Assembly (NCBI GenBank): GCA_013044035.1
Contig: JABEVE010000089.1
Location: 1 to 37,703 of the forward strand
Length of the DNA: 37,703 nucleotides
Direction of reading: 5' to 3'
Source of the DNA: Burkholderiales bacterium
GTDB lineage: Bacteria; Pseudomonadota; Gammaproteobacteria; Burkholderiales; Burkholderiaceae_C
Shown here: positions 9,206 to 16,905 of the stretch, in pieces
Layout of the letters: the number at the start of each line of letters is the position of its first letter
How positions within the stretch are numbered: the first letter of the stretch is position 1
Program-made: the position numbers and the translations under genes
The notes under the pieces: model-generated
What the model was told of the DNA's origin: nothing
Database searches by the model: none
What the model saw: the letters and a program-made list of their open reading frames with translations, nothing else

Positions 9206-9909
9206 TCATCGAGCTAGCACCACCGACAGCTCCTTTCACGAGTTTGTGTAGACCGCGAAAGGCGCTGCCGCCGCATTCCCCACTTCGGACAGGGCGCCAT
9301 GGACGAAACCCGGACCGTTCCTCGTCCCCATCTGGCGTTGATGCTGTCCATCGTTTCTATCAGCACTTTTGATTTCTCTCGGCCATGTTCTTGGTCTGGG
9401 TCAAACTGCCCTCTTTGGCCCCGATTTTCGGGCTTCAGCTCGCTGAGCATCATCCCGGCCTTCTGGTAGTCGAATCCTGGGTGGTAAAGCTGGTCGAGCA
9501 GCGCTGCTGAGTGCTGAAAACCACCACCCGCGTATCGCTGCTCGGGTTGTGCATCGGAACGGTCAGGGTGCGGCTGTATTGCGGCGCATCTCGGAACGGA
9601 TTGGTGTGGATAAAGACGGTCACAGCGCCAGCGATGTCGCGCTGCGTTAGGCAGCACATCGCTGGCACAGCTGAGATAAGCGGCGAGCGCCTCATGCAAC
9701 TCTTGGCGGCCTTGGATGTACCGGCCGAAGTGGCGACTGCACATGATTTGCTGCTTTGGCGGAGTGACCTCCTCGAGAGCTAAGCGGGACATCCCTTGCA
9801 GTTCACGGACGGTTCTCACCAGGATGACCGAAGGCCTGCGCCCGATAGTTGCGGCATCATCACGGCGAAGGTTCTCGACCGATTTGATGCCCTGCGCTTG
9901 CAGATGGGT
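9206..9909 (-). pseudogene. umuC: umuC (DNA polymerase V catalytic subunit) 3' remnant, frameshifted and cut by the IS
   Basis: Antisense reading gives the C-terminal half of UmuC: LQAQGIKSVENL, RTVRELQGMSRLALEEV, KQQIMCSRHFG, then after a frameshift VTVFIHTNPFRDAPQYSRTL, back in the first frame DYQKAGMMLSEL, and ETMDSINARWGRGTVRVS. At least three frame changes are needed to follow the homology (around 9630, around 9510 and in the last 25 codons). The IS3-family element begins exactly where the reading should continue upstream, and only a trace of the preceding sequence may survive at 11230-11270. The N-terminal polymerase palm is absent, so no functional polymerase can be made. UmuC is an error-prone translesion polymerase often carried by mobile elements. 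Confidence 0.85.
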
Positions 9910-9959
9910 TGAACCGCCCCGGGATTTGAGGAGGCTCCAACCTTTGAGAAGATGGAGCC

Positions 9960-10285
9960 ACGAACAAGACGAACAAGTTTTCCCCTGAAGTCCGTGAGCG
10001 CGCGGTACGCTTGGGTAGCAGGAGCACCGCGGCGAGTACCCCTCGCTGTGGGCCGCAGTCGAATCCATGGTCCCCAAGATTGGCTGCGTGCCACAAACGC
10101 TGCTGGAGTGGGTCAAGCGCGAGGAAGTCGATACAGGCCAGCGTGACGGCCTGACGAGCAGCGAGCGTGAACGCCTCAAACAACTCGAGCGCGAGAACAA
10201 GGAATTGCGCCGGGCCAATGACATCCTCAAAGCGGCGAGTGCTTTTTTCGCCCAGGCGGAGCTCGACCGCCGTTTGAAGAGTTGA
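9960..10285 (+). pseudogene. IS3-family transposase orfA, frameshifted and without ATG
   Basis: The reading NKTNKFSPEVRERAVRL begins at 9960 with ACG where related elements have ATG. Near 10011-10020 two extra bases shift the frame, after which it resumes as [16 protein letters not shown] (from 10067) and runs to the stop at 10283-10285, ending [13 protein letters not shown]. The HTH and leucine-zipper parts are therefore split. T-TTT-TTC at 10243-10249 is the slippery heptamer for the -1 frameshift that normally joins orfA to orfB. With these lesions this copy probably cannot make OrfA or the OrfAB transposase. Confidence 0.85.
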
Positions 10286-11187
10286 AGCGATTCATCGACC
10301 AGCACCGCCCCATGCACGGGGTCGAGCCCATCTGCAAAGTGCTGCAGATGGCCCCGTCGTGTGACTGGCGCCATGCCGCGCGTCATCGCAACCCCGAGTT
10401 GCGCAGCGCCCGTGCTCAGCGCGACGATGCGCTGGCTGCCGACATCCAGCGTGTGTGGCACGCCAACTGGCAGGTGTATGGAGCTGACAAGGTTTGGTTG
10501 CCGATGAACCGCGAGGGCAACCGGGTGGCGCGCTGCACGGTCGAGCGGCTGATGAAACGCCTGGGGCTGCAGGGTGCGCGGCGGGGCAAGAAGGTGCGAA
10601 CCACGGTACCCGACACTTGCGCGCCATGTCCACAGGACCACGTCAACCGGGTGTTCAAAGCCGAGCGGCCCAACCAGCTCTGGGTGTCGGACTTCACCTA
10701 TGTGAGCACCTGGCAAGGCTGGCTGTACGTGGCCTTCGTCATCGACGTGTTTGCCCGACGCATCGTTGGCTGGCGGGTGAGCACATCCATGCAGACCGAT
10801 TTCGTGATGGACGCGCTGGAGCAGGCTTTGTACGCGCGTCGGCCCGCTGCCAATGCCTTGGTCCACCATTCGGACAGAGGCGTGCAATACGTCAGCGTCA
10901 AGTACACCGAACGCTTGGCGCAGGCAGGCATCCAGCCCTCAGTGGGCAGCAAAGGAGACTCCTATGACAACGCCCTGGCGGAGACCATCAACGGGCTGTA
11001 CAAGGCCGAATTGATTCACCGCCGCGGCCCCTGGAAAACCAGGGAATCCGTCGAACTGGCCACCCTGCAATGGGTGCACTGGTTCAACCACACCCGACTG
11101 CTCAAACCGATTGGGGGTATCCCTCCGGCAGAAGCTGAGGCAAACTACTGGCGGCAACAAGCCAGTCAACACGCCATTCCGGCATGA
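10282..11187 (+). CDS. IS3-family transposase OrfB (DDE integrase core)
   Basis: 301 aa; the frame is -1 relative to orfA, as in IS3 elements that use programmed frameshifting. The rve catalytic core is complete: D137 (WVSDFTYV), D198 (HHSDRG) and E234 (LAETING), with 35 residues between the last two. The HTH_21-like N-terminal part ([19 protein letters not shown]) is present. TTG 10282 is only the first start codon of the open frame; natural production is by fusion to OrfA. Cleavage and strand transfer are its role, but it needs OrfA for DNA recognition, which is broken here. Confidence 0.9.
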   Translation: MKRFIDQHRPMHGVEPICKVLQMAPSCDWRHAARHRNPELRSARAQRDDALAADIQRVWHANWQVYGADKVWLPMNREGNRVARCTVERLMKRLGLQGARRGKKVRTTVPDTCAPCPQDHVNRVFKAERPNQLWVSDFTYVSTWQGWLYVAFVIDVFARRIVGWRVSTSMQTDFVMDALEQALYARRPAANALVHHSDRGVQYVSVKYTERLAQAGIQPSVGSKGDSYDNALAETINGLYKAELIHRRGPWKTRESVELATLQWVHWFNHTRLLKPIGGIPPAEAEANYWRQQASQHAIPA

Positions 11188-11306
11188 CTTAAACCAACTA
11201 GCCTCCTCAAAACCCGGGGCGGTTCAGGTCAATCAGGGTTCCACTCCGTAGCCTTCTCAAGCATTGATGTGGGTGCCAAGCGTCGAGAGGTAAAGCAACA
11301 AAGGGG

Positions 11307-12167
11307 CTATCCGTCGCCGTTCTCGTACGCCTTAGCCCGCTCGACCCATTCCTTGGCCAGCGCCGGCAGGCGCTCCACGACCTCGTAGCCGAATAGAACT
11401 TCGTCGACGTAGCCCATGTGGAGCATGTCGATGATGCGGCACAGGTAGCTGCGGCCTTTGACCCACCAAGTGAAGTGCGCATCTAGTGCCAGCATATGGT
11501 CGACATGCCAACCAGTGTGCTCCCGCATCTCCTCAAGCTCCAGGCCATCCAGTAGAGTCTCATAGACGCCATCAGCGACTCGGCTGCCGAAGGTGGTCGT
11601 GTAGTAGTACTCTTTGATTTCCCACAAGGCCACAGGGTTTACAACGCCAGGCAACGCACCGTCAACGCGACGGGACAGTGTACGAAGTGGCCTCGAATTT
11701 CTTGTGAACGTGGTCAACTGGCCAGGGTTTGGATTGAAGCCGTCTAACCCTGTCACGCTCTCGACAATCATGTTGACGAGGCCGGTGAGGTAGGCGACCT
11801 TCCTCATGTCGCCAGACTGCTTGTTCATCGTGGCCGCCAGCTTTGGCTTCAACTGGGCTTTGAGTTCGTTGTACACCTGCTCGGCGCGCTTCGCATCCAT
11901 CAGACGTGGCTGCACGAAGTTGTTCAACTGGTCAGCGCGGTAGGCAAAGTAGCCACACAGTTTGGCGCCTGCATCCGTGACCTGCCCGTTGCTAACCAAG
12001 TGTGCGCTGGAGAGCCTCAGCTTTTTGAAGGCTGCGACAATACCCGCTGTGTCAAGGGTTTTGATGTTGCGCGTCTTGCGGTCTGTGTAGCCTTGAGCCT
12101 CAGAGAGGGTGCGAACATGGGCCCAAAAGCCCTTGTCTAACCCGACAAATGCTTTGTTTGGTCTCAA
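11307..12167 (-). CDS. putative type II restriction endonuclease
   Basis: 286 aa. It is called mainly from context: it is divergent from, and only 16 bp away from, a DNA adenine methyltransferase. A plausible PD-(D/E)xK catalytic centre is visible: D169 in RRVDGALPG and E183-I-K185 in ALWEIKEYYY, with E136 upstream. The rest is helical without a family I can name, and the recognition site is unknown. The start must be TTG at 12167, because a stop lies just upstream in frame (12174-12176) and no ATG follows nearby. GGGAG 7-9 nt upstream supports TTG. A weak start on the nuclease fits delayed expression relative to the methylase (inference). Confidence 0.65.
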   Translation of the reverse strand: MRPNKAFVGLDKGFWAHVRTLSEAQGYTDRKTRNIKTLDTAGIVAAFKKLRLSSAHLVSNGQVTDAGAKLCGYFAYRADQLNNFVQPRLMDAKRAEQVYNELKAQLKPKLAATMNKQSGDMRKVAYLTGLVNMIVESVTGLDGFNPNPGQLTTFTRNSRPLRTLSRRVDGALPGVVNPVALWEIKEYYYTTTFGSRVADGVYETLLDGLELEEMREHTGWHVDHMLALDAHFTWWVKGRSYLCRIIDMLHMGYVDEVLFGYEVVERLPALAKEWVERAKAYENGDG

Positions 12168-12183
12168 AGAGGTCTACTCCCAT

Positions 12184-13095
12184 ATGTTGAACGCCGAAGA
12201 ATTTATGCAGGCTCGATTGTTCGACAACGCCTGTATTTTGCCTGCAAAGTCAAGCGCGCCACCGCTGAAGGGGCAGCTGCTGAAGTGGATTGGAAATAAA
12301 CAAAAGTTCGCCGTCGAAATCTGCCAACACTTCCCCAAACAGTTCGGAACCTACTTTGAACCCTTCGTTGGCTCGGGCGCCGTGCTCGCCACGCTGGCAC
12401 CGCAGGCGGCCATCGCAGGTGATGTATTCAAACCGCTGGTCGAAATTTGGCAACAGCTGCACGACGACGTTGAGGCGCTCATTCGCTGGTACGCCGAACG
12501 GTATGCGCTCATCGAGAAACTGGGGAAAGAAGCGGCTTACCAGTACGTCAAGGGCAATTACAACGCCAAGGGTGCCAATGGTGGAGACCTACTCTTCCTA
12601 AGCCGTGTCTGCTATGGCGGTGTGGTGCGGTTCCGCAAAGACGGCCACATGAGCACGCCGTGCGGTCCACACAATCCGATGCCAGTCCAGAACTTCGCCG
12701 AGCGTGCGCGTATCTGGGCAGCACGCACCAAGGGGGCTCATTTCTTGCATGCAGACTTCGAAGAGACTGTGAAAACAGCCAAGGCAGGGGACTTGGTCTA
12801 CTGTGACCCCCCCTATTTTGACAGCCAAACCATCCTGTACGGAGCGCAGACGTTCAGCGTAGAGCGTCTGTTCCGCTCGGTTGCCGACCTCAAGGCACGA
12901 GGCGTGGCGGTGGCAGTCAGCTTGGATGGTACGAAGAAGAGCGGAAAACACACCGTAGAACTGCCAATCCCAGAGGGGCTCTTCGAGCGGGAGGTCTACG
13001 TCCAACTTGGCTCTTCTATGCTCAAGCGCTATCAGTTGAGGGGCCAGACCGCCGAGGACCACCACGTGGCAGACAGACTTTTGTTGACGTACTGA
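12184..13095 (+). CDS. D12-class DNA N6-adenine methyltransferase (Dam/DpnM-like)
   Basis: 303 aa. KGQLLKWIGNKQKF and FEPFVGSGAV (residues about 59-67, SAM-binding motif I) with DPPY at 208-211 (motif IV) in the order of the alpha-group amino-methyltransferases identify a D12-class N6-adenine methylase. ATG 12184 has AGAGG upstream; the longer frame from GTG 12109 would overlap the nuclease gene by 59 bp and adds no conserved sequence. Its partner is the divergent endonuclease gene. It would protect element and host DNA at the partner's site. A Dam-like orphan role is less likely given the neighbour. Confidence 0.88.
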   Translation: MLNAEEFMQARLFDNACILPAKSSAPPLKGQLLKWIGNKQKFAVEICQHFPKQFGTYFEPFVGSGAVLATLAPQAAIAGDVFKPLVEIWQQLHDDVEALIRWYAERYALIEKLGKEAAYQYVKGNYNAKGANGGDLLFLSRVCYGGVVRFRKDGHMSTPCGPHNPMPVQNFAERARIWAARTKGAHFLHADFEETVKTAKAGDLVYCDPPYFDSQTILYGAQTFSVERLFRSVADLKARGVAVAVSLDGTKKSGKHTVELPIPEGLFEREVYVQLGSSMLKRYQLRGQTAEDHHVADRLLLTY

Positions 13096-13103
13096 CAAAG
13101 TAC

Positions 13104-13121
13104 CCCCGGCAAATGCCGGGG
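13104..13121. terminator. hairpin between the methyltransferase gene and a convergent small gene
   Basis: CCCCGGCA-AA-TGCCGGGG is a perfect 8-bp stem, 8 bp after the methyltransferase stop, between convergent genes. No T tract follows on either strand, so termination is only probable. Confidence 0.45.
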
Positions 13122-13134
13122 TGAGATGAACAAA

Positions 13135-13347
13135 TTAGTCGAACAGTGGAAGCATCTGGGCTGCCAGGACCTGCAGGGCAGCAAGTCGCGCTTCATGTGT
13201 TCTGAGTATGTTCTGCATGTCCACCTGAGTGCAAAGGTCGAAGACTTTCTGCTCGGTGAACCCAGCGTCTAGCTGGTGCAGGTGGGCCTGCAGGATTAGT
13301 TGAAGGCAAAGCTGTAGGTGCTCGCCGAGGGGACCGGTTCTTTCCAT
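13135..13347 (-). CDS. hypothetical 70-aa helical protein
   Basis: MERTGPLGEHLQLCLQLIL... through a glutamine- and leucine-rich amphipathic sequence to LPLFD. ATG 13347 has AAAGGT 5-10 nt upstream, better than the longer frame to 13476. It is convergent with the methyltransferase gene. No family recognised; size and position would allow a controller or accessory protein of the restriction system, but no HTH is visible. Confidence 0.5.
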   Translation of the reverse strand: MERTGPLGEHLQLCLQLILQAHLHQLDAGFTEQKVFDLCTQVDMQNILRTHEARLAALQVLAAQMLPLFD

Positions 13348-13819
13348 GAATGACCTTTTGTCGTTGTGACACAAGGTGTAGCGAAGTAGAACCCACATCA
13401 AGCAAATCAGCACACAGTTACGTGGCAGCACCGTCTTTATGTCATGCCTGGACACCCGCAACCACACTCGCCGCATAATTTTTTGCGGGCAGATGACGAG
13501 CGAAACGACGCCAGGGATGGTACCTATGTCTATGACGCTCTAAATTGCCACGGCCCGACATTGATGGCATATTTCACGTCGCCATCATTGCATGCTGCGA
13601 GTTCTGCCACTGCCCAGCCACCATGCTGACCGACCGCATCGCGGAAATCAAACCTGACCCCGGCGACATGGAAGGCGATGTGCTTCAACGCATCCACCGT
13701 GGGCTGGAGGGGGAGCCCCCTGTGTTGATGCCAAAGAAGCGGGGTGGGTGGTGATGAGGCTGGCGGAGCGGTTGGGGCAGGGCGCCTTGGCGGTTCTATC
13801 GGACGTTCAATTGAGGCGT
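13348..13819. other. gene-poor stretch with only weak short ORFs
   Basis: Short + strand frames exist (43 aa from ATG 13623 ending at 13754, then 31 aa from ATG 13754), but none has convincing protein character or a good ribosome site. They may be remnants of a decayed gene. Confidence 0.3.
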
Positions 13820-13918
13820 GCTTACTCAGAAAACGGTAAGTAGCGCGACAGCACAGCGAGGTTTCATAAGGCTTCCAGGCACTTTTTTGTCGCCTTACTT
13901 GCTGACGCCTGAGTAAGC
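13820..13918. repeat. symmetrical two-step inverted repeat, 99 bp
   Basis: Outer arms GCTTACTCAG (13820-13829) and its exact complement (13909-13918), then an 8-bp spacer on both sides, then inner arms AAGTAGCGCGACA (13838-13850) and a complement matching 11 of 13 (13888-13900), with a 37-bp centre. The left side contains CTCAGAAAACGG, also found in ends of Tn3-family elements. It could be a MITE, a recombination site or paired transposon ends. Confidence 0.7.
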
Positions 13919-13979
13919 CGAGAGTGCAAATGCCTCAAGCTACTGCAAAGGGCGGCTTGATAACTTGTACGCCGATAGC

Positions 13980-14017
13980 CAATAAAGAAGGGGGTGCGAT
14001 GTCGCCATCGCACCCCC
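13980..14017 (-). terminator. Rho-independent terminator after the AAA ATPase gene
   Basis: A perfect 12-bp stem GGGGGTGCGATG/CATCGCACCCCC (13990-14017) with a 4-nt loop. On the minus strand it is followed by TTCTTTATT. It lies 14 bp downstream of the ATPase stop. Confidence 0.85.
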
Positions 14018-14031
14018 GTGGAAATCAGACC

Positions 14032-15843
14032 TTACACCACCGTTTCGACCTCAGCCTGCTGCGCCCGCTCCGGCGTTTCCGGAAATTCGTAGACCTCCGG
14101 CGTCGGCATCTCGAGCAATTCGGCGGGCATGTCCAGCAGGACCACCCGTTGCGACACGCGAGCAACCTTCTGGACGCCCGCTTCGGCGCCTGGCAGGCGC
14201 ATCAGCACGTCCTTCCAGCCACCCAGGACCCAGTCGGTGCGCTGCATCAGGCGACGCATCCCGTCGTGCTTTGCAGAGCTGCACACGGCCAACTTCCACT
14301 GGCCGCTGCCAGCGACCCAAACCGGCCTGATGCCGAACTCTTCCAGCTGCTGAACCAGCTGCAGCCGATTCGACGGCTCCCCGTGCAGGATGTGCAGGAG
14401 AGCGTCCCGAATCGTCACATGGGTCGTCGTCCGCGCACTACCGTTGGCATCGAAAATGGCAACCTTGCGGTCGAGAATCCAACCCAGACACAATTCGGCG
14501 TCGCGCTCCACCGCGACCTCCTGGGGCGCCTTGAGTTGCAGTTGCTCAACGAGCTCCTGCAACGCAACAGCGGCGGGCGCCGCGTTGTGGGTCAACGTCA
14601 CATAGCCTGCCAACAAGGTCACGTACATTTTTGCCGTTCGCGCTTCGTACCCCATGCCAAGCAGCATGGGCGTCAGGGCCTCCATCGTTTGCAGCATGAT
14701 GGGCCACCGCTTGAGCAGCAAAACCTTGATACGGGCACCCAGGGCGCGAACCTCATCGGCGTTGTCATGCTGCAGCAGCGCGTTGCAGTGCGTCCTGGAG
14801 CGCTCGGGCAGCGCATCCAGAAAGACGCGAATGGCCCGGTTTGCGGTGGCCGCGTTGAGGTCCGGCAGGCCAATACCGACAAGCACGGCCCCCGTCGGCG
14901 CGTTGAACTTGCGTAACTTGCCACCGATGACACGCGCGATGTTTTGCTCATCCTTTTCATCGAAACCGATGCGCAGGTTTTCGCTGATGGCGTCAAAGGC
15001 GCGCAGGTTCCGGGCGGTACCTTCGACCTCGTCGAGCAGTAACGCTGCGGTCCTGTTCTCCAAATCGTAGAGAACCTGGGCAACGGCGGGGACGCCATCG
15101 CGACGAATGGCCTGGGGGCCGAGCAGCCTGGCCAACAGACCGATGAGCGTGGACTTGCCGGACCCCCGTTCTGCCGTGAGGGCCAGAATCGGGTGGCACT
15201 CCAGTGCCGAGCCGTACATGGCCATGGTCAGCCATCCGACCAGCACGACGACGTCGGACACCTTTTTCGTCCCGAAGGACTTGAAGGCGTCGACCAGTCG
15301 TGCCACGTCGGCATCGCTGGCGGCGGGCGTGGAGGCGGTGAATCCCAGGGATGCACCGCCTTCATACACCGGCCCCGTTTTGCCGGGCTCGACCGACACG
15401 GCTCTGCCGTCGGCCATGCGCACGTTGTCACCGTAGTGGACGATGAGCTCACGGCCGTCACGGTAGAGCCCTGGGCCACGAACGCGCCCGAAGTCAAATA
15501 GCCCCAAGGCGTCGCAGCCTTCGCTGATGGCTGCGGTCAACCGACTCGCAACTTCGACCTCCTTCTTGAGTTTGGGGTCATAAATCCTGCAGAACTTGCG
15601 CGCCTCTTGGCCGAGTTTGACCACGAGTCTTTTCAGGTTCATGTCTTCTGCGCGCAGAATTTCGAGGCGTCCGGTTTTCTCGGACTGCACGATGTAACTG
15701 CCGTCGCTGCCGTATCCAACAGGCTTCCAGCCGCCTCCGGGACGCGTGAGCCTCGAAATCATCGAAGTGAAGTCCGTGCCAGTCTCTGGAATTGGAGTGG
15801 ACGACTTAACGATACTCTTGCTAAAAAAGCTCAAAATAGCCAT
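14032..15843 (-). CDS. AAA-type ATPase of a mobile element, replication or packaging role unknown
   Basis: 603 aa. Walker A ERGSGKST at 225-232 (K230) and Walker B LLLDEVEG with D271-E272 are clear; a conserved N lies further on. The N-terminal 170 residues are mixed and of no family I recognise; the C-terminal part ends in an acidic, Pro/Glu-rich tail. The general plan resembles helicase-like ATPases of phage/plasmid primase operons, but no primase motif is seen. ATG 15843 begins a hydrophobic MAILSFF; the leader is an A/C-rich stretch without Shine-Dalgarno. A perfect 9-bp hairpin lies 24 bp upstream and paired GTAAC clusters 310 bp upstream, so regulation by a repeat-binding protein is plausible. 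It is transcribed alone and ends at a strong terminator. Confidence 0.6.
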   Translation of the reverse strand: MAILSFFSKSIVKSSTPIPETGTDFTSMISRLTRPGGGWKPVGYGSDGSYIVQSEKTGRLEILRAEDMNLKRLVVKLGQEARKFCRIYDPKLKKEVEVASRLTAAISEGCDALGLFDFGRVRGPGLYRDGRELIVHYGDNVRMADGRAVSVEPGKTGPVYEGGASLGFTASTPAASDADVARLVDAFKSFGTKKVSDVVVLVGWLTMAMYGSALECHPILALTAERGSGKSTLIGLLARLLGPQAIRRDGVPAVAQVLYDLENRTAALLLDEVEGTARNLRAFDAISENLRIGFDEKDEQNIARVIGGKLRKFNAPTGAVLVGIGLPDLNAATANRAIRVFLDALPERSRTHCNALLQHDNADEVRALGARIKVLLLKRWPIMLQTMEALTPMLLGMGYEARTAKMYVTLLAGYVTLTHNAAPAAVALQELVEQLQLKAPQEVAVERDAELCLGWILDRKVAIFDANGSARTTTHVTIRDALLHILHGEPSNRLQLVQQLEEFGIRPVWVAGSGQWKLAVCSSAKHDGMRRLMQRTDWVLGGWKDVLMRLPGAEAGVQKVARVSQRVVLLDMPAELLEMPTPEVYEFPETPERAQQAEVETVV

Positions 15844-15866
15844 GTTTTTGTTTTGTTTTGTTGTTA

Positions 15867-15890
15867 GCCCTGCCGAAACGCCGGCAGGGC
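15867..15890. promoter_or_regulatory. 9-bp perfect hairpin upstream of the ATPase gene
   Basis: GCCCTGCCG at 15867-15875 and CGGCAGGGC at 15882-15890 form a perfect stem with a 6-nt loop. There is no T tract, so it is more likely a leader structure or operator than a terminator. Confidence 0.4.
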
Positions 15891-16402
15891 GGGTTGTCCA
15901 AAAAAAGCACGCTGACCGAAACCGGTCACCAGGGACAAAAGGTGCAAATGCGTCTGCGCGCTCCGCGAAGGAGCTGCAGCGCGATGCGGAACCGTCGGTG
16001 CGGTTCATGGGAATGGGCCATCTCCCAAGGGAGGGCCCCCTGGCTTGGCGTACTGCACTTCGCCTGCAGGATGCAGGGTCGGGTGATGTGGTGCTGTCTG
16101 TTAAAGAACAGTCAGGCGGCCATGCCGCCGTGCATTGGTCACGGTGTAGCGCCGTAACCGTGTAACCGTGTACCGCCGGGCGAGAAGGCCCGCGCGGTAC
16201 GGCGTTACACCGTTACGGGGCGCTGCACCCCAACGCGATGCCAGAATAAATCCGAGCACGCATCATGCGGAAGTGCATGCGCACGCGCGGCCACACATAT
16301 TCCGCAAAAGCGTGAATTTTTCACACCCGGGACCGGATGCCCACGCAGCATCCAACTGTCCTGCCTACACGGTGCTCCCTTCAACTTCGAACAGGATGCA
16401 CC
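15891..16402. other. gene-free control region between divergent ATPase and HTH genes
   Basis: No supported ORF. It contains the palindrome TGACCGAAACCGGTCA (about 15912-15927), other short GC stems, and the inverted GTAAC clusters listed separately. Position between divergent genes suggests promoters for both and possibly an origin. Confidence 0.45.
16154..16216. repeat. second inverted GTAAC cluster (iteron/operator-like)
   Basis: GTAACCGT repeats at 16154 and 16162, followed 8 bp later by GTACC (16170). Facing them are GTAC (16197), GTTAC (16204) and GTTAC (16212). Units are 8 bp apart as at 5510-5587. The central 24 bp is itself GC-palindromic. Confidence 0.6.
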
Positions 16403-16804
16403 ATGACCATGACCCCTTCCGACCCTCTGCTGAGCAAATCCGCCGTGGCGCAACGGCTGAACTGCAGCGAGCGCACGCTCGAGCGCCTGGCACGCAAAGC
16501 GCAATTCGCCCCGCCCCTGCGCCACGGCAAGGAAGCGCTGTGGTTTGAATCTGTGGTGGAACATTGGCTTGCCCGCCAGCGGGAGCAGCAACTGGCGTGG
16601 TCGCCTCCCGGGGCGTTGCCGTCGATGCCCCGGGTGTCCAAGCTGCAAGAGTCCAAGCCCCAGGGGGCGGCTGCATCAATGCTGCTGGCGGTGGCTGACC
16701 CGCGTGTGGACCCGGCGCCCAGCGAGCCGACGGCATCGTCGACCAAGAGGCCCGCACCCCGCCCCGCCTCGAGGCGGCCCCACCACGGCTCCGGCTTACG
16801 TTAA
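16403..16804 (+). CDS. HTH_17-like DNA-binding protein with proline-rich tail
   Basis: 133 aa. LLSKSAVAQRLNCSERTLERLARKAQFAPP is a helix-turn-helix of the AlpA/MerR-like group, followed by LWFESVVEHWLA. From residue 75 on, the chain is Pro/Ala/Ser-rich and ends in basic residues, probably disordered. ATG 16403 has AGGA 8 nt upstream. It lies between the GTAAC repeat cluster and the convergent integrase gene; it is a candidate binder of those repeats or an excisionase (inference). Confidence 0.65.
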   Translation: MTMTPSDPLLSKSAVAQRLNCSERTLERLARKAQFAPPLRHGKEALWFESVVEHWLARQREQQLAWSPPGALPSMPRVSKLQESKPQGAAASMLLAVADPRVDPAPSEPTASSTKRPAPRPASRRPHHGSGLR

Positions 16805-16849
16805 GCGCCGGAGCGCCCACCAAGCTTCACCCGGCATTGCCCCGAGAAA

Positions 16850-16890
16850 CCAAGCCCCCGGCGGATATCACACGTCGGGGGCTTGGTTTT
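16850..16890. terminator. bidirectional terminator between HTH and integrase genes
   Basis: CCAAGCCCCCG (16850-16860) pairs with CGGGGGCTTGG (16876-16886). TTTT follows on + and TTTCTC follows on the minus strand. It sits between convergent genes. Confidence 0.85.
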
Positions 16891-16905
16891 CCCAAACGCG
16901 CCGTC

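Larger units (their letters stand above)
9910..11226 (+). mobile_element. IS3-family insertion sequence, 1317 bp, with inverted repeats and 3-bp target duplication
   Basis: The left end at 9910-9936 (TGAACCGCCCCGGG...) and the right end at 11200-11226 are 27-bp inverted repeats with one mismatch. They are flanked by the direct repeat GGT at 9907-9909 and 11227-11229, the 3-bp duplication typical of IS3-family transposition. The element contains a damaged orfA and an apparently intact orfB. It lies inside the umuC remnant. Confidence 0.93.

Noticed and set aside
13104-13121. Hairpin as part of the GTCCA family
   Set aside because: Loop is AA and there is no T tract; kept only as a probable terminator.
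13924-14916. 330-aa open frame on + opposite the ATPase
   Set aside because: Antisense to Walker-motif protein; no protein-like composition.
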